DNA of 7,167 nt from an uncultured Zetaproteobacteria bacterium (GTDB taxonomy: Bacteria; Pseudomonadota; Zetaproteobacteria; Mariprofundales; Mariprofundaceae), in the NCBI GenBank assembly GCA_947311795.1, contig CAMZLX010000097.1:1-7167 (forward strand), in the 5' to 3' direction. The notes under the pieces are model-generated. The model did no database searches and had not been told where the DNA came from. It was given only the letters and a program-made list of their open reading frames with translations. The translations under genes were made by a program, and so were the position numbers. Every line of letters begins with the position of its first letter. The stretch's first letter is position 1. This document shows positions 1-7,026 of the stretch, one piece after another.

Positions 1-431
1 AATTAAATACATGGTCGGCCATGCGCGATTTTGATATTTGTGCCATGCCATAAAATCATTGTCGATAGCGATGGGATAAGTCACACCTTCACGTTGGATA
101 TATTTCTTCACATTCTTGATACTTTTTTCATAATTAAATTCAGGCGAATGCACTGCAATCACTTCCAAACCTTTGTCCTTGTATGTCTTGTACCACGCTT
201 TGACATAAGGCTCGACATTGTTGCAGTTGTAGCAACCAAACGTCCAAAACTTGACCAAACCACTTTGCCTTTGAGTTCTGCAAGCGTTAAAGGTTTACTA
301 TTTAGCCATGTTTGGGCAGATATTTCAGGTGCGACTTTGGCATTTTCAGCGTAGGCGAGGGTTGAGTTTGTCATCAATGGCATCAGAAAAATCAAAGCAG
401 TTAAAAGCATTGTGCAAGTGAGACGGTGCAT
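1..431 (-). pseudogene. Exported thioredoxin/TlpA-like redoxin, frameshifted and cut by the window edge
   Basis: The gene starts at the ATG whose first base is 431, six bases after a strong AGGAGGA ribosome site (438-444). The first 28 residues form a signal peptide ending in AYA, so the product should be exported to the periplasm. The frame is normal to about residue 58 (LKGKVV), then shifts. Read as written it ends at 159 after 90 residues with a meaningless tail. Restoring one base in the A run at 257-259 gives a continuous 144-codon reading to the window edge: LVKFWTFGCYNCNNVEPYV, then VHSPEF and, near the edge, WPTMYLI. C67-Y-N-C70 is the redox CxxC and P139 the likely cis-proline. FWT-x-x-C-x-N-C with VH-[ST]-PEF is typical of the DipZ/TlpA-like redoxin family, which does thiol-disulfide exchange outside the cytoplasm. 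The partner is unknown. Everything past the missing base looks conserved, so a sequencing error or a very recent mutation is more likely than old decay. Confidence 0.8.
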
Positions 432-437
432 AAATTA

Positions 438-444
438 TCCTCCT
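438..444 (-). promoter_or_regulatory. Strong ribosome binding site of the redoxin gene
   Basis: The minus strand reads AGGAGGA, six bases before the ATG at 431. It is the best Shine-Dalgarno match in the window. It fixes the redoxin start and suggests that the gene is, or until recently was, well translated despite the frameshift. Confidence 0.8.
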
Positions 445-464
445 AAGCGCAATATTGCCTACAA

Positions 465-495
465 AGTATCACAAGGGTATCACAATAAGTGTGAA
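465..495 (-). promoter_or_regulatory. Candidate promoter of the redoxin gene
   Basis: On the minus strand, TTCACA (490-495) could be a -35 element and GATACT (465-470) a -10 element preceded by TG plus one base (extended -10). The 19-bp spacer is longer than ideal, which the extended -10 may offset. Transcription would start near 457-459, giving a short leader that carries the ribosome site. This is pattern matching by eye only. Confidence 0.3.
466..485. repeat. Tandem 9-bp direct repeat, possible operator
   Basis: GTATCACAA occurs at 466-474 and again, identically, at 477-485, so the period is 11 bp, close to one helical turn. A third related half-site, TGTGA (490-494), faces the second copy as TCACA-N5-TGTGA. 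The first copy overlaps the candidate -10 of the redoxin gene and the second lies in the spacer, where a bound regulator could act on one or both divergent genes. No regulator is encoded nearby, so this role is inferred. Confidence 0.4.
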
Positions 496-501
496 CAAAT
501 T

Positions 502-529
502 TAGACATAAATACTGGGCATGTTAGCAT
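502..529 (+). promoter_or_regulatory. Candidate promoter of trhO
   Basis: TAGACA (502-507, one mismatch to TTGACA) is followed after 16 bp by TAGCAT (524-529, two mismatches to TATAAT). TG at 521-522 gives an extended -10. Transcription would begin near 536, leaving about 30 bases of leader before the ATG at 567. The match is reasonable but untested. Confidence 0.35.
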
Positions 530-552
530 TATCCGTATTAAAAATATGGGTT

Positions 553-557
553 AGGTG
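553..557 (+). promoter_or_regulatory. Ribosome binding site that decides the trhO start
   Basis: AGGTG lies nine bases before the ATG at 567. The in-frame GTG at 555, which would add four residues (MFKT), sits inside this site and has no good ribosome site of its own. The ATG at 567 is therefore preferred. Confidence 0.6.
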
Positions 558-566
558 TTTAAAACG

Positions 567-1574
567 ATGAAAACTGTTGTTGCAGCATTATATCATTTTG
601 CCGCTTTGGATGATTTCAAAGCCATGCGCGAACCCTTACAAGCTTTTTGCGATGGACATGGCATCAAAGGTTCGCTGCTTCTTGCGGCAGAAGGTATCAA
701 CGGCACGGTGGCGGGTTCGCGCCAAGATATTGATGATTTGTTAACCTATTTGCACAGTGATGCGCGACTTAAAGATTTGGAGCACAAGGAATCATACACC
801 GACAACAAACCTTTTTACCGCATGAAAGTGAAATTGAAAAAAGAAATCGTCACGTTGGGCATTGATGGGGTGAATCCTAATGTATGTGTGGGCACGTATG
901 TGAACCCGAAAGATTGGAATGCGATTATTTCCGACCCTGATGTATTGGTGTTGGACACGCGTAATGATTATGAATATGAAATCGGTACATTCAAAGGCGC
1001 GATTGACCCCAAAACCGATACTTTCCGCGAGTTTCCTGAATACGTTGAGAAAAACTGTGACCCCAAAAAACATAAAAAAGTCGCCATGTTTTGCACAGGT
1101 GGCATACGCTGCGAAAAAGCATCGTCATTTATGTTGCAGCAGGGTTATGAAGAGGTGTTTCACCTGAAAGGCGGTATTCTCAAATACTTGGAAGAAGTGC
1201 CTGAAGAAGAAAGCCTATGGGAAGGTGAGTGTTTTGTTTTTGATGACAGAACAGCCGTCAAACATGGTTTAAATCAAGGTGAATACCAGCTTTGCCGCGG
1301 CTGCCGCTGGCCGCTTAGTGCTAAAGATAGGGAATCGGAATATTTTCGTGAGGGTGTGTGCTGTGACAGATGCCATGATGTGTTGACCCCTGAAAAACAA
1401 AGGCGATTGGAAGAGCGCCACAAACAAGAACAACTGGCAAAAGCGCGAGGCGAAGCACATTTGGGTATGTCGCTCAAAGATGCACAGCGCAAGAAGCTTG
1501 AAAAGAAAAGAGCTTTGGGAGCGAAAGTGCCCAATCATTTGTTGAAACATGGCGGGAAAAAGCAACACCGCTAA
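567..1574 (+). CDS. trhO: tRNA uridine(34) 5-hydroxylase, rhodanese family (TrhO/YceA)
   Basis: A 335-residue cytoplasmic protein close to the usual family length of about 320-350. Family knowledge: TrhO uses oxygen to make 5-hydroxyuridine at the wobble position U34 of tRNAs, the precursor of cmo5U/mo5U. Three parts are visible. The N-terminal ferredoxin-like domain (about 1-95) contains LLLAAEGINGTVAGS. The rhodanese domain (about 115-215) contains LDTRNDYEYEIGTFKGAI and the active loop CTGGIRCEKAS, with the predicted catalytic cysteine at residue 176. The C-terminal cysteine-rich segment has paired C-x-x-C motifs at 243/246 and 266/269, followed by a lysine- and arginine-rich tail that may contact RNA. 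The ATG at 567 is chosen over the GTG at 555 because AGGTG lies nine bases upstream and the protein then begins MKTVVAALYHF, as expected for the family. It is transcribed divergently from the redoxin and separated from ppiD by 89 bp, so it is probably its own unit. Confidence 0.93.
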   Translation: MKTVVAALYHFAALDDFKAMREPLQAFCDGHGIKGSLLLAAEGINGTVAGSRQDIDDLLTYLHSDARLKDLEHKESYTDNKPFYRMKVKLKKEIVTLGIDGVNPNVCVGTYVNPKDWNAIISDPDVLVLDTRNDYEYEIGTFKGAIDPKTDTFREFPEYVEKNCDPKKHKKVAMFCTGGIRCEKASSFMLQQGYEEVFHLKGGILKYLEEVPEEESLWEGECFVFDDRTAVKHGLNQGEYQLCRGCRWPLSAKDRESEYFREGVCCDRCHDVLTPEKQRRLEERHKQEQLAKARGEAHLGMSLKDAQRKKLEKKRALGAKVPNHLLKHGGKKQHR

Positions 1575-1663
1575 ATCAGGCTTGATGATTGAATTGTCTT
1601 GCGGAATAGAGGCGGTTTCACTACTCTGCCGCTTCTAATTCATAAGTTTCTTTGAGGTTTTTC
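1575..1663 (+). other. Intergenic gap between trhO and ppiD with a weak hairpin and possible promoter
   Basis: GCGG-AAT-AGAG (1601-1611) can pair with CTCT-G-CCGC (1624-1632) around a 12-base loop, but the stem is interrupted and only TTCTAATT follows. It is at best a poor terminator for trhO. TTCACT (1617-1622) and CATAAG (1641-1646), 18 bp apart, could be a weak promoter for the downstream operon. Neither is strong. This is simply the most likely place for the operon promoter. Confidence 0.25.
1654..1658 (+). promoter_or_regulatory. Ribosome binding site that decides the ppiD start
   Basis: GAGGT lies five bases before the ATG at 1664. A TTG at 1652 is in frame and would add MRFF, but it overlaps this site. 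The ATG gives MLESMRKHTQGWIAKV, the usual PpiD N-terminus. Confidence 0.65.
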
Positions 1664-3583
1664 ATGCTTGAATCCATGCGTAAACATACACAAGGTTGGA
1701 TTGCTAAGGTTATCCTTGGTGCCATCATTTTATCTTTTGCCCTTTGGGGAATTGGTGATTATTTCACAGGCAATCAAGTTGAAGCGGTGGCTGAGATTGA
1801 TGGTGAAGCCATTTATGATGTTGAGTTTTCTGTCACCTATCAACGTCAACTTGCCAATTATGCCAATATGCTTGGCGAACAATTCACCAAAGAACTTGCT
1901 GAGCGTTTGGGTGTAAAAAATGAAACCATTCAAACCATGATTAACCGTAAATTGATGTTGATGGAAGCCGATCATTTGGGTTTGGTAACACCTGACCAAG
2001 CTGTGGCGGCAACTGTGCAAACCACACCGCAATTTATCGAAGAAGGTAAAGGGTTTAGCCAAGCACGTTACCAAGCATTGATTCGGCAGATGGGTTTTGT
2101 TTCGCCACGGGACTATGAAAATTATCTGCGTCAAAATATCATGATTGATACGCTACAAAATGCCATTTCATCATCGGTTGTGGTATCTGATACTGAAGTG
2201 AAAGCACGCTTTCAAGCCAACTTTGAAAAACGTGTTCTAAGCGCATTGATTGTTGATCCTGAAAACTTAAAGGCTGCAATCGAAGTGAGCGATGATGAAG
2301 CGCATGACTGGTATGATACACATGCTTCGTTATATCAATCACCATTAAAAGTTGATGTGCAAATTGTGGACATTAACAAAGCTGATTTATTGGATGCAAT
2401 TGAAGTCAGTGATGCTGAGGTTGAGCAAGCATATACTGAGCGCGAATCAGAATTTGGAACACCTGAAAAACGCCGTGCTTCTCATATTTTGGTGCGACTG
2501 ACACCGGGTTCATCGGATGAAGTGAAACAAGAAGCTTTGGCAAAAATCAAAGCGGCTAAAGCGCGCATTGATGCAGGTGAAAACTTTGCCGAAGTAGCGA
2601 AAGGTGTTTCGGATGATGTGACAGCATCATCAGGTGGTGATTTAGGCTTTTTCGCTCGCGGAGCCATGGTTCCTGAATTTGAAACAGCTGCTTTTGACCA
2701 GCTAAACGTGGGCGAAGTCAGTGATGTGGTAGAAACACAGTTTGGTTATCATCTGGTGCAACTTAATGCGATTCAAGAAGCGAAAATTAAACCGCTTGCT
2801 GAGGTTAAAGACCAGCTTATTGATGAGCTTAGGAATGAGAAAGCATCTGAAGAGGCTTATGTGCTGTCGGGTGATTTGGATAACGCCTTGGGCATGGAAG
2901 ATACATTAACGGCTGCGGCGAATGTGGTGAGCTTGTCGGCAGAAGATTTAGGCACGTTGACGGTAGAAAATATGCTGGCAAATCCATTGTTTATTGCATC
3001 CAAAGATTTGCAAAAGAAAGTGTTGGCAGCGATGCCGGGTGATGCGATTGAAATCATTGAGGTGGGTGATGGGCATTATGTTGCGCTAGAAGTGTTGGAG
3101 AGGATTGAGCCAAGCACTAAGGCTTATGAAGATGTGGTGACCCAAGTGTTTGATGATGTGCGCAATGCACAAGCTGCAGAACAAGCGCAAAGCATTGCCG
3201 ACAAAGCATTGGCAGCAGGCAAATCGGGTAAAGATGTGGATGCATTGGCGCAACAGTTTGCTCAAGCGAAGTTTATCTCTAAACCTGTGCGTAGTAATGG
3301 TGAAGGTGATGATGCAACATGGTTATCACCTGTGTTGGCACAAGCATTTAGAACACCTGAAGCGCATTGGGTGAATACGACAATTCCAACATCGGAAGGT
3401 ATTGCTGTTGTGTTTGTCCAAGATGTGCAAGAAGCTGATGACTCGTTGTTTGCAGATGAAGAAGAAGTTTTGCGAGCGGAAGTGACCAAAGCCAAAGGTG
3501 CGGTTCGTTTCGCAAGTTGGATGGCAAGCGTGCGCGATCGCCATGATGTCGAAATCAATCAGCGGGTACTGAATCGTTTTTAA
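1664..3583 (+). CDS. ppiD: Membrane-anchored periplasmic folding factor, PpiD/SurA-type peptidyl-prolyl isomerase
   Basis: A 639-residue protein, close to E. coli PpiD (about 620). The N-terminus MLESMRKHTQGWIAKV leads into one membrane segment (about 12-34) whose basic flank predicts the rest lies in the periplasm. A SurA-N-like helical chaperone region follows (about 40-200). A parvulin (PPIC) domain spans about 268-365, with RRASHILV at 270-277, GGDLGFFARGAMVPEFE at about 324-340 and FGYHLVQ at 360-366. Family knowledge: PpiD sits near the Sec translocon and assists proteins emerging into the periplasm. Histidines H274 and H363, typical of active parvulins, are present. A module beginning [VI]-x-VSD-x-E occurs three times before the parvulin core (172, 206 and 246). 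The C-terminal 270 residues are a divergent chaperone-like region rich in Ala, Glu and Asp. It is the first gene of the apparent operon; bioD begins 24 bp downstream. The ATG at 1664 is chosen for its ribosome site. Assignment to PpiD is firm; catalytic activity is inferred. Confidence 0.92.
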   Translation: MLESMRKHTQGWIAKVILGAIILSFALWGIGDYFTGNQVEAVAEIDGEAIYDVEFSVTYQRQLANYANMLGEQFTKELAERLGVKNETIQTMINRKLMLMEADHLGLVTPDQAVAATVQTTPQFIEEGKGFSQARYQALIRQMGFVSPRDYENYLRQNIMIDTLQNAISSSVVVSDTEVKARFQANFEKRVLSALIVDPENLKAAIEVSDDEAHDWYDTHASLYQSPLKVDVQIVDINKADLLDAIEVSDAEVEQAYTERESEFGTPEKRRASHILVRLTPGSSDEVKQEALAKIKAAKARIDAGENFAEVAKGVSDDVTASSGGDLGFFARGAMVPEFETAAFDQLNVGEVSDVVETQFGYHLVQLNAIQEAKIKPLAEVKDQLIDELRNEKASEEAYVLSGDLDNALGMEDTLTAAANVVSLSAEDLGTLTVENMLANPLFIASKDLQKKVLAAMPGDAIEIIEVGDGHYVALEVLERIEPSTKAYEDVVTQVFDDVRNAQAAEQAQSIADKALAAGKSGKDVDALAQQFAQAKFISKPVRSNGEGDDATWLSPVLAQAFRTPEAHWVNTTIPTSEGIAVVFVQDVQEADDSLFADEEEVLRAEVTKAKGAVRFASWMASVRDRHDVEINQRVLNRF

Positions 3584-3607
3584 TGCTCTGAAGTGTGAGG
3601 TTGGCTG

Positions 3608-4264
3608 ATGTCGCGCACTATTTTTATCACGGCAACGGATACGGATGCGGGCAAAACATGGGTGACACATTCATTGTTGAAAACCGTGCTGTCGCAAGGT
3701 GCGGATGCCCAAGCGCTGAAACCGATAGCCAGCGGCAAACAAAATGATGGATTGAATGAAGATGTTGCGCTGCTGCTTGATGCTCAGCCGTCAAAACATA
3801 GCCAAGATATTAATTATGTCACCTATGACCTTCCGTTAGCACCTGCTTTGGCAGCAAAAAAACAAGGTTTAAGTTTTAACGTTGAGCAACTTCTTGCGTG
3901 GCAAGAAAAACAGGTTTCTAGGCATGACATAACCTTGATTGAAGGTGTGGGCGGCTTGATGGTACCATTAAAGATTGGTGCAAAACCTTGGTTAGTTTCT
4001 GATTGGTTACAAGCCACGCCTTCTGCGGAAGTGATGCTTGTTGTGCCGATTCGATTGGGCTGTATCAATCAAGCACTGTTGAGCTGCGAGCACTTAAAAA
4101 AGATTGGCTGTCCACCCCAATGGTTGGTTTTAAATGATATAAATGGTGAAGGTTCATTTGAAGATGTGCAAGCCATGCTTGAGCCTTTACTGCGGCAAAT
4201 ATTTGTCGTTCCACCCCGATTTATTCAGCTACCCCACGGTGGATGTATGCCATATCCATTGTAA
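3608..4264 (+). CDS. bioD: ATP-dependent dethiobiotin synthetase
   Basis: BioD closes the ureido ring of dethiobiotin from 7,8-diaminopelargonate, CO2 and ATP, the next-to-last step of biotin synthesis, in the cytoplasm. The 218-residue protein has the usual length. The P-loop is ATDTDAGKTW (9-18), with K16 and T17 for nucleotide and Mg2+. KPIASG gives K38 and S42, known substrate and phosphate contacts in this family. IEGVGGLMVPL (111-121) contains the conserved E112, and RLGCINQALLS (149-159) matches the LGCINHA segment of E. coli BioD. The first P-loop residue is Ala where Gly is usual, a mild change. The last 20 residues (VVPPRFIQLPHGG) are divergent. GAGG lies seven bases before the ATG. 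It follows ppiD by 24 bp and precedes the PilZ-like gene by 26 bp, so co-transcription is likely. No other bio gene is in the window. Confidence 0.93.
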   Translation: MSRTIFITATDTDAGKTWVTHSLLKTVLSQGADAQALKPIASGKQNDGLNEDVALLLDAQPSKHSQDINYVTYDLPLAPALAAKKQGLSFNVEQLLAWQEKQVSRHDITLIEGVGGLMVPLKIGAKPWLVSDWLQATPSAEVMLVVPIRLGCINQALLSCEHLKKIGCPPQWLVLNDINGEGSFEDVQAMLEPLLRQIFVVPPRFIQLPHGGCMPYPL

Positions 4265-4290
4265 GTATCTTTACATTTTGATGCTTCTTC

Positions 4291-5928
4291 ATGAGAATTG
4301 TCAGTGAAATGAGTAACCAAGACCAACAACATGTACAAAATGCATTAGAGGCAAACCTTAGGCTGCACCCTCAACAATTGGAGTTGGGGCAAGCAGAAAT
4401 GCTGACTGATGCGCTTTTAAGTAAGTTTGATGACCTTGAGCAGCGTTTGAACACGTATATTTCTGGGGCATCTGGTGGTGAGAAACTGCGCAAAGGCATG
4501 CAGTCGTATCTTTCGCGCTTAAATGCCAACCCACTTATCCCTTTGCACTTTCGCCTTAAAGTTTTGAAAAGATTTGAAGGGCAATTGGATTTATTTGATG
4601 CTGAAATGACGGCTGCCATTTTGAATGCGCATAAAATTGGCATTGATATGGTACAAAAAGAAGCGCAGACAGAGGCTGGGTATTACCCCATTTTGGTGGA
4701 CATGGTGTCGCATACGATCGAGCTTGCAGGGCGGTTAATGCGCGAAGATTTATCGGAATATCAGTCTGCTGCGATTATTACGGTACGCCAAGTATTTGAT
4801 TTGATGCGTCTGGGCATGACGATTTTACCAGAGCTTCCAGAAGGTGTTGAGGAAGAAAAGAAACGCTTTTATGCAGCTATCGCTCGATATGAGTTGTTAA
4901 GAAACTTAGATTTTTTTCGCCTTACGGATAAAGATCAAGTTATGGTGCTGGATGAGTTAAAACATCATATTCATGTATTACATCCGTATTATTTAGCTAA
5001 GGGTGGTATTAAAAGTGCGAAGGTGAAGGGTTATAGTCTTATGGTGACAAACCTGAACCGTCCTCATGAAACAGCTAAGGTGATGCCTTTTGCACCTGAA
5101 ACAACAGCAACCGATTATTTATTGATACCCATGGATGATTTTATTGATAAGTTGGTGGTATCTATTGATAGGGCAGAAAAAGTATTAAAAGACCCATTAT
5201 TACAAAGCAAAAACATACAAATTGAAACAGCATTGCAGACCACCGTGGTGGGTGGCAATGCTATCTTGGATGCGCTGCGTACCAAACTACGTGAGTTTAA
5301 CCGTCAAGAGTATAACAATGCGAAGTTAACAGTCGATTGGGGTTTGATTGATTTGATGTCGGTTTCCATTGAGGAAGATTTGGAACAAAATGGTGTTGTT
5401 GCCTTGGGTTCTGACTTTGCAGCATCTCCGATATTAAAACAAAATTCGGAGTGGACAGTCTTAAACATCAGCAAACAAGGTATTGCGATTGAACGTTTAA
5501 GCTCAGAGGCACCAAGTAGTCAAGTGGGTTATATGGTGGGTTTGAACTGGACACCGCATAGGGGGGAGCCAAGGTTTGCTTTCATTCGTTGGATTCGTTA
5601 CCCCAAACCAGGTGAGCAGCATATGGGTTTAGAATTTTACATGAAAAAACATGTTGTGCTTCATGCTGTGATGTTGAGTGTTGGCGATACAAGTAAAGAT
5701 AGGCAGTGGCCCGTGCTGATTAGCTTTGATGACAACAATGAACATACAGTTATGTTTCCCGATAGTAACATATTTAAAGGTTTGGTGTTTAGTATTCAGC
5801 GAGGTGTGCAACAAGACCTCTTTAAAGTCACTGAGTTTTTAGAGAAGGGTCCAAACTACAGCCTTTGTTTGGTGAATGAAGCATCGGAGCTTGATACGAC
5901 AAATGTCGGTGAAGACGAAATTGAATGA
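4291..5928 (+). CDS. Uncharacterised protein with helical N-terminus and PilZ-like C-terminal domain
   Basis: I do not recognise this 545-residue protein as a named gene. There is no signal peptide or membrane segment, so it should be cytoplasmic. Residues 1-345 look almost entirely helical (for example SKFDDLEQRLNTYISG and PLIPLHFRLKVLKRFEGQL) with no enzyme motif I can name. Residues about 386-450 resemble a PilZ beta-barrel: EWTVLNISKQGIAIERL contains N392-x-S-x-x-G397, followed by VGYMVGLNW, RFAFIRWIRYP and HMGLEFY. PilZ domains bind cyclic di-GMP through an upstream RxxxR plus [DN]xSxxG. Here no arginine occurs between 339 and 401, and the nearest RxxxR (334-338, REFNR) is unusually far upstream, so binding is uncertain. 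A further beta-rich segment (about 470-530) and an acidic tail ending GEDEIE follow. The first ATG is used; the ATG at 4309 (MSNQDQQHVQ) is an equally good start, as neither has a clear ribosome site. hemE begins 21 bp downstream. Confidence 0.8.
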   Translation: MRIVSEMSNQDQQHVQNALEANLRLHPQQLELGQAEMLTDALLSKFDDLEQRLNTYISGASGGEKLRKGMQSYLSRLNANPLIPLHFRLKVLKRFEGQLDLFDAEMTAAILNAHKIGIDMVQKEAQTEAGYYPILVDMVSHTIELAGRLMREDLSEYQSAAIITVRQVFDLMRLGMTILPELPEGVEEEKKRFYAAIARYELLRNLDFFRLTDKDQVMVLDELKHHIHVLHPYYLAKGGIKSAKVKGYSLMVTNLNRPHETAKVMPFAPETTATDYLLIPMDDFIDKLVVSIDRAEKVLKDPLLQSKNIQIETALQTTVVGGNAILDALRTKLREFNRQEYNNAKLTVDWGLIDLMSVSIEEDLEQNGVVALGSDFAASPILKQNSEWTVLNISKQGIAIERLSSEAPSSQVGYMVGLNWTPHRGEPRFAFIRWIRYPKPGEQHMGLEFYMKKHVVLHAVMLSVGDTSKDRQWPVLISFDDNNEHTVMFPDSNIFKGLVFSIQRGVQQDLFKVTEFLEKGPNYSLCLVNEASELDTTNVGEDEIE

Positions 5929-5949
5929 ATGTAAACTTAAGGATAAGAA

Positions 5950-7020
5950 ATGTCTGAATTAAAGAATGATTTATTTTTGCGCGCATGTTTGCGCCAAGAT
6001 GTAGAGCGTACACCAGTGTGGATGATGCGCCAAGCCGGGCGCTATTTGCCTGAATACAAGGCGACACGCGCACGTGCAGGCGGATTTTTAAACCTTTGCC
6101 GCTCACCTGAGATGTGCAGTGAAGTGACGCTACAACCGATTGATATTTTGGATGCTGATGCGGCGATTTTGTTCTCGGACATTTTGGTGGTTCCCGAAGC
6201 CATGGGTATGGAGCTGACCTTTGGCACGGGCGAAGGCCCTAAATTTCCTCAACCCTTAACATGTAAATCAGATGTTGAAAAACTTCCCGTCTTGGATGAC
6301 CCAACACGTGAGCTAGGTTATGTGATGAATGCGGTAAGCACGATTCGCCGTGATTTGAATGGTCGCGTACCCTTGATTGGTTTTGCTGGTAGCCCTTGGA
6401 CACTAGCTACATATATGGTTGAAGGTGGTGGCTCGAAAAACTTCTCGAAAGTGAAAGCCATGATGTTTAATGAGCCTGAAACCATACACTTGTTGTTGGA
6501 GAAGCTGGCTGATTCCGTGGCTGCATATTTGAATGGTCAAATTGCTGCTGGTGCACAAGCCGTGCAAATCTTTGATACATGGGGAGGTATTTTAAATACC
6601 CGTGATTATAAAGATTTCTCATTGCAGTATATGCAAAGAATCGTGTCTCAGCTTACGCGTGAAAATGATGGTCGCAAAGTGCCTGTGATTCTTTATTCCA
6701 AAGGCGGCATGGGTTGGCTTGAAGCCATGGCAGACACAGGCTGTGATGTGCTTGGTTTGGATTGGTCGATTGATATTGATGAAGCGCGTCGTCGTGTGGG
6801 TGATAAAGTGGCTTTGCAAGGGAATATGGATCCAACCATGCTGTATGCCAAGCCTGAAAAAATCCGCGCGGAAGTGAAAGATATTTTGGCAAAATTTGGG
6901 CATGGAAATGGGCATGTGTTTAACCTTGGTCATGGTATTACACCTGATGTTCCGCCTGAACATGCGATAGAATTTTTCAAAGCAGTGCGCGAAGAGTCTG
7001 TGAAGTATCACGCTAAGTAA
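5950..7020 (+). CDS. hemE: Uroporphyrinogen decarboxylase
   Basis: HemE removes four carboxyl groups from uroporphyrinogen III to give coproporphyrinogen III in haem synthesis, without a cofactor, in the cytoplasm. The 356-residue length is standard for bacteria. The signature PVWMMRQAGRYLPEY (22-36) carries R27 and R31, which bind the substrate carboxylates. LFSDIL (74-79) supplies D77, matching the key aspartate D86 of the human enzyme. The second signature GFAGSPWTLATYMVEGGGSK (144-163) includes Y155. IFDTWGG (207-213) and NLGHGI (325-330, H328) complete the active-site set. No expected residue is missing. TAAGGA (5938-5943) lies six bases before the ATG. It follows the PilZ-like gene by 21 bp and precedes ribE by six, so it is in the same transcription unit. 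Confidence 0.97.
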   Translation: MSELKNDLFLRACLRQDVERTPVWMMRQAGRYLPEYKATRARAGGFLNLCRSPEMCSEVTLQPIDILDADAAILFSDILVVPEAMGMELTFGTGEGPKFPQPLTCKSDVEKLPVLDDPTRELGYVMNAVSTIRRDLNGRVPLIGFAGSPWTLATYMVEGGGSKNFSKVKAMMFNEPETIHLLLEKLADSVAAYLNGQIAAGAQAVQIFDTWGGILNTRDYKDFSLQYMQRIVSQLTRENDGRKVPVILYSKGGMGWLEAMADTGCDVLGLDWSIDIDEARRRVGDKVALQGNMDPTMLYAKPEKIRAEVKDILAKFGHGNGHVFNLGHGITPDVPPEHAIEFFKAVREESVKYHAK

Positions 7021-7026
7021 TCACAA

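Noticed and set aside
480..494. TCACA-N5-TGTGA resembling a CRP/FNR site
   Set aside because: The CRP consensus is TGTGA-N6-TCACA. Here the half-sites are in the opposite order with a 5-bp spacer, so it is not a standard CRP site.
1601..1632. Possible rho-independent terminator after trhO
   Set aside because: The stem is interrupted (GCGG and AGAG separated by an internal loop), the loop is 12 bases and no proper T run follows. I describe it only as a weak hairpin in the gap entry.
1730..2134. 134-codon open frame on the minus strand within ppiD
   Set aside because: It lies entirely antisense to a clearly conserved gene, has no ribosome site I can see, and its translation shows no family motif.
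3534..3541. GCGATCGC octamer, as in the cyanobacterial HIP1 repeat
   Set aside because: I noticed only one copy, inside the ppiD coding region. HIP1 is meaningful only when frequent.
3326..3670. 114-codon minus-strand open frame across the ppiD-bioD junction
   Set aside because: It overlaps two conserved genes on the opposite strand and reads as low-information sequence; it is a shadow frame.
6619..7011. 130-codon minus-strand open frame within hemE
   Set aside because: It is antisense to conserved hemE codons. The His- and Ile-rich translation follows from the complement of hemE codon usage, not from a real protein.
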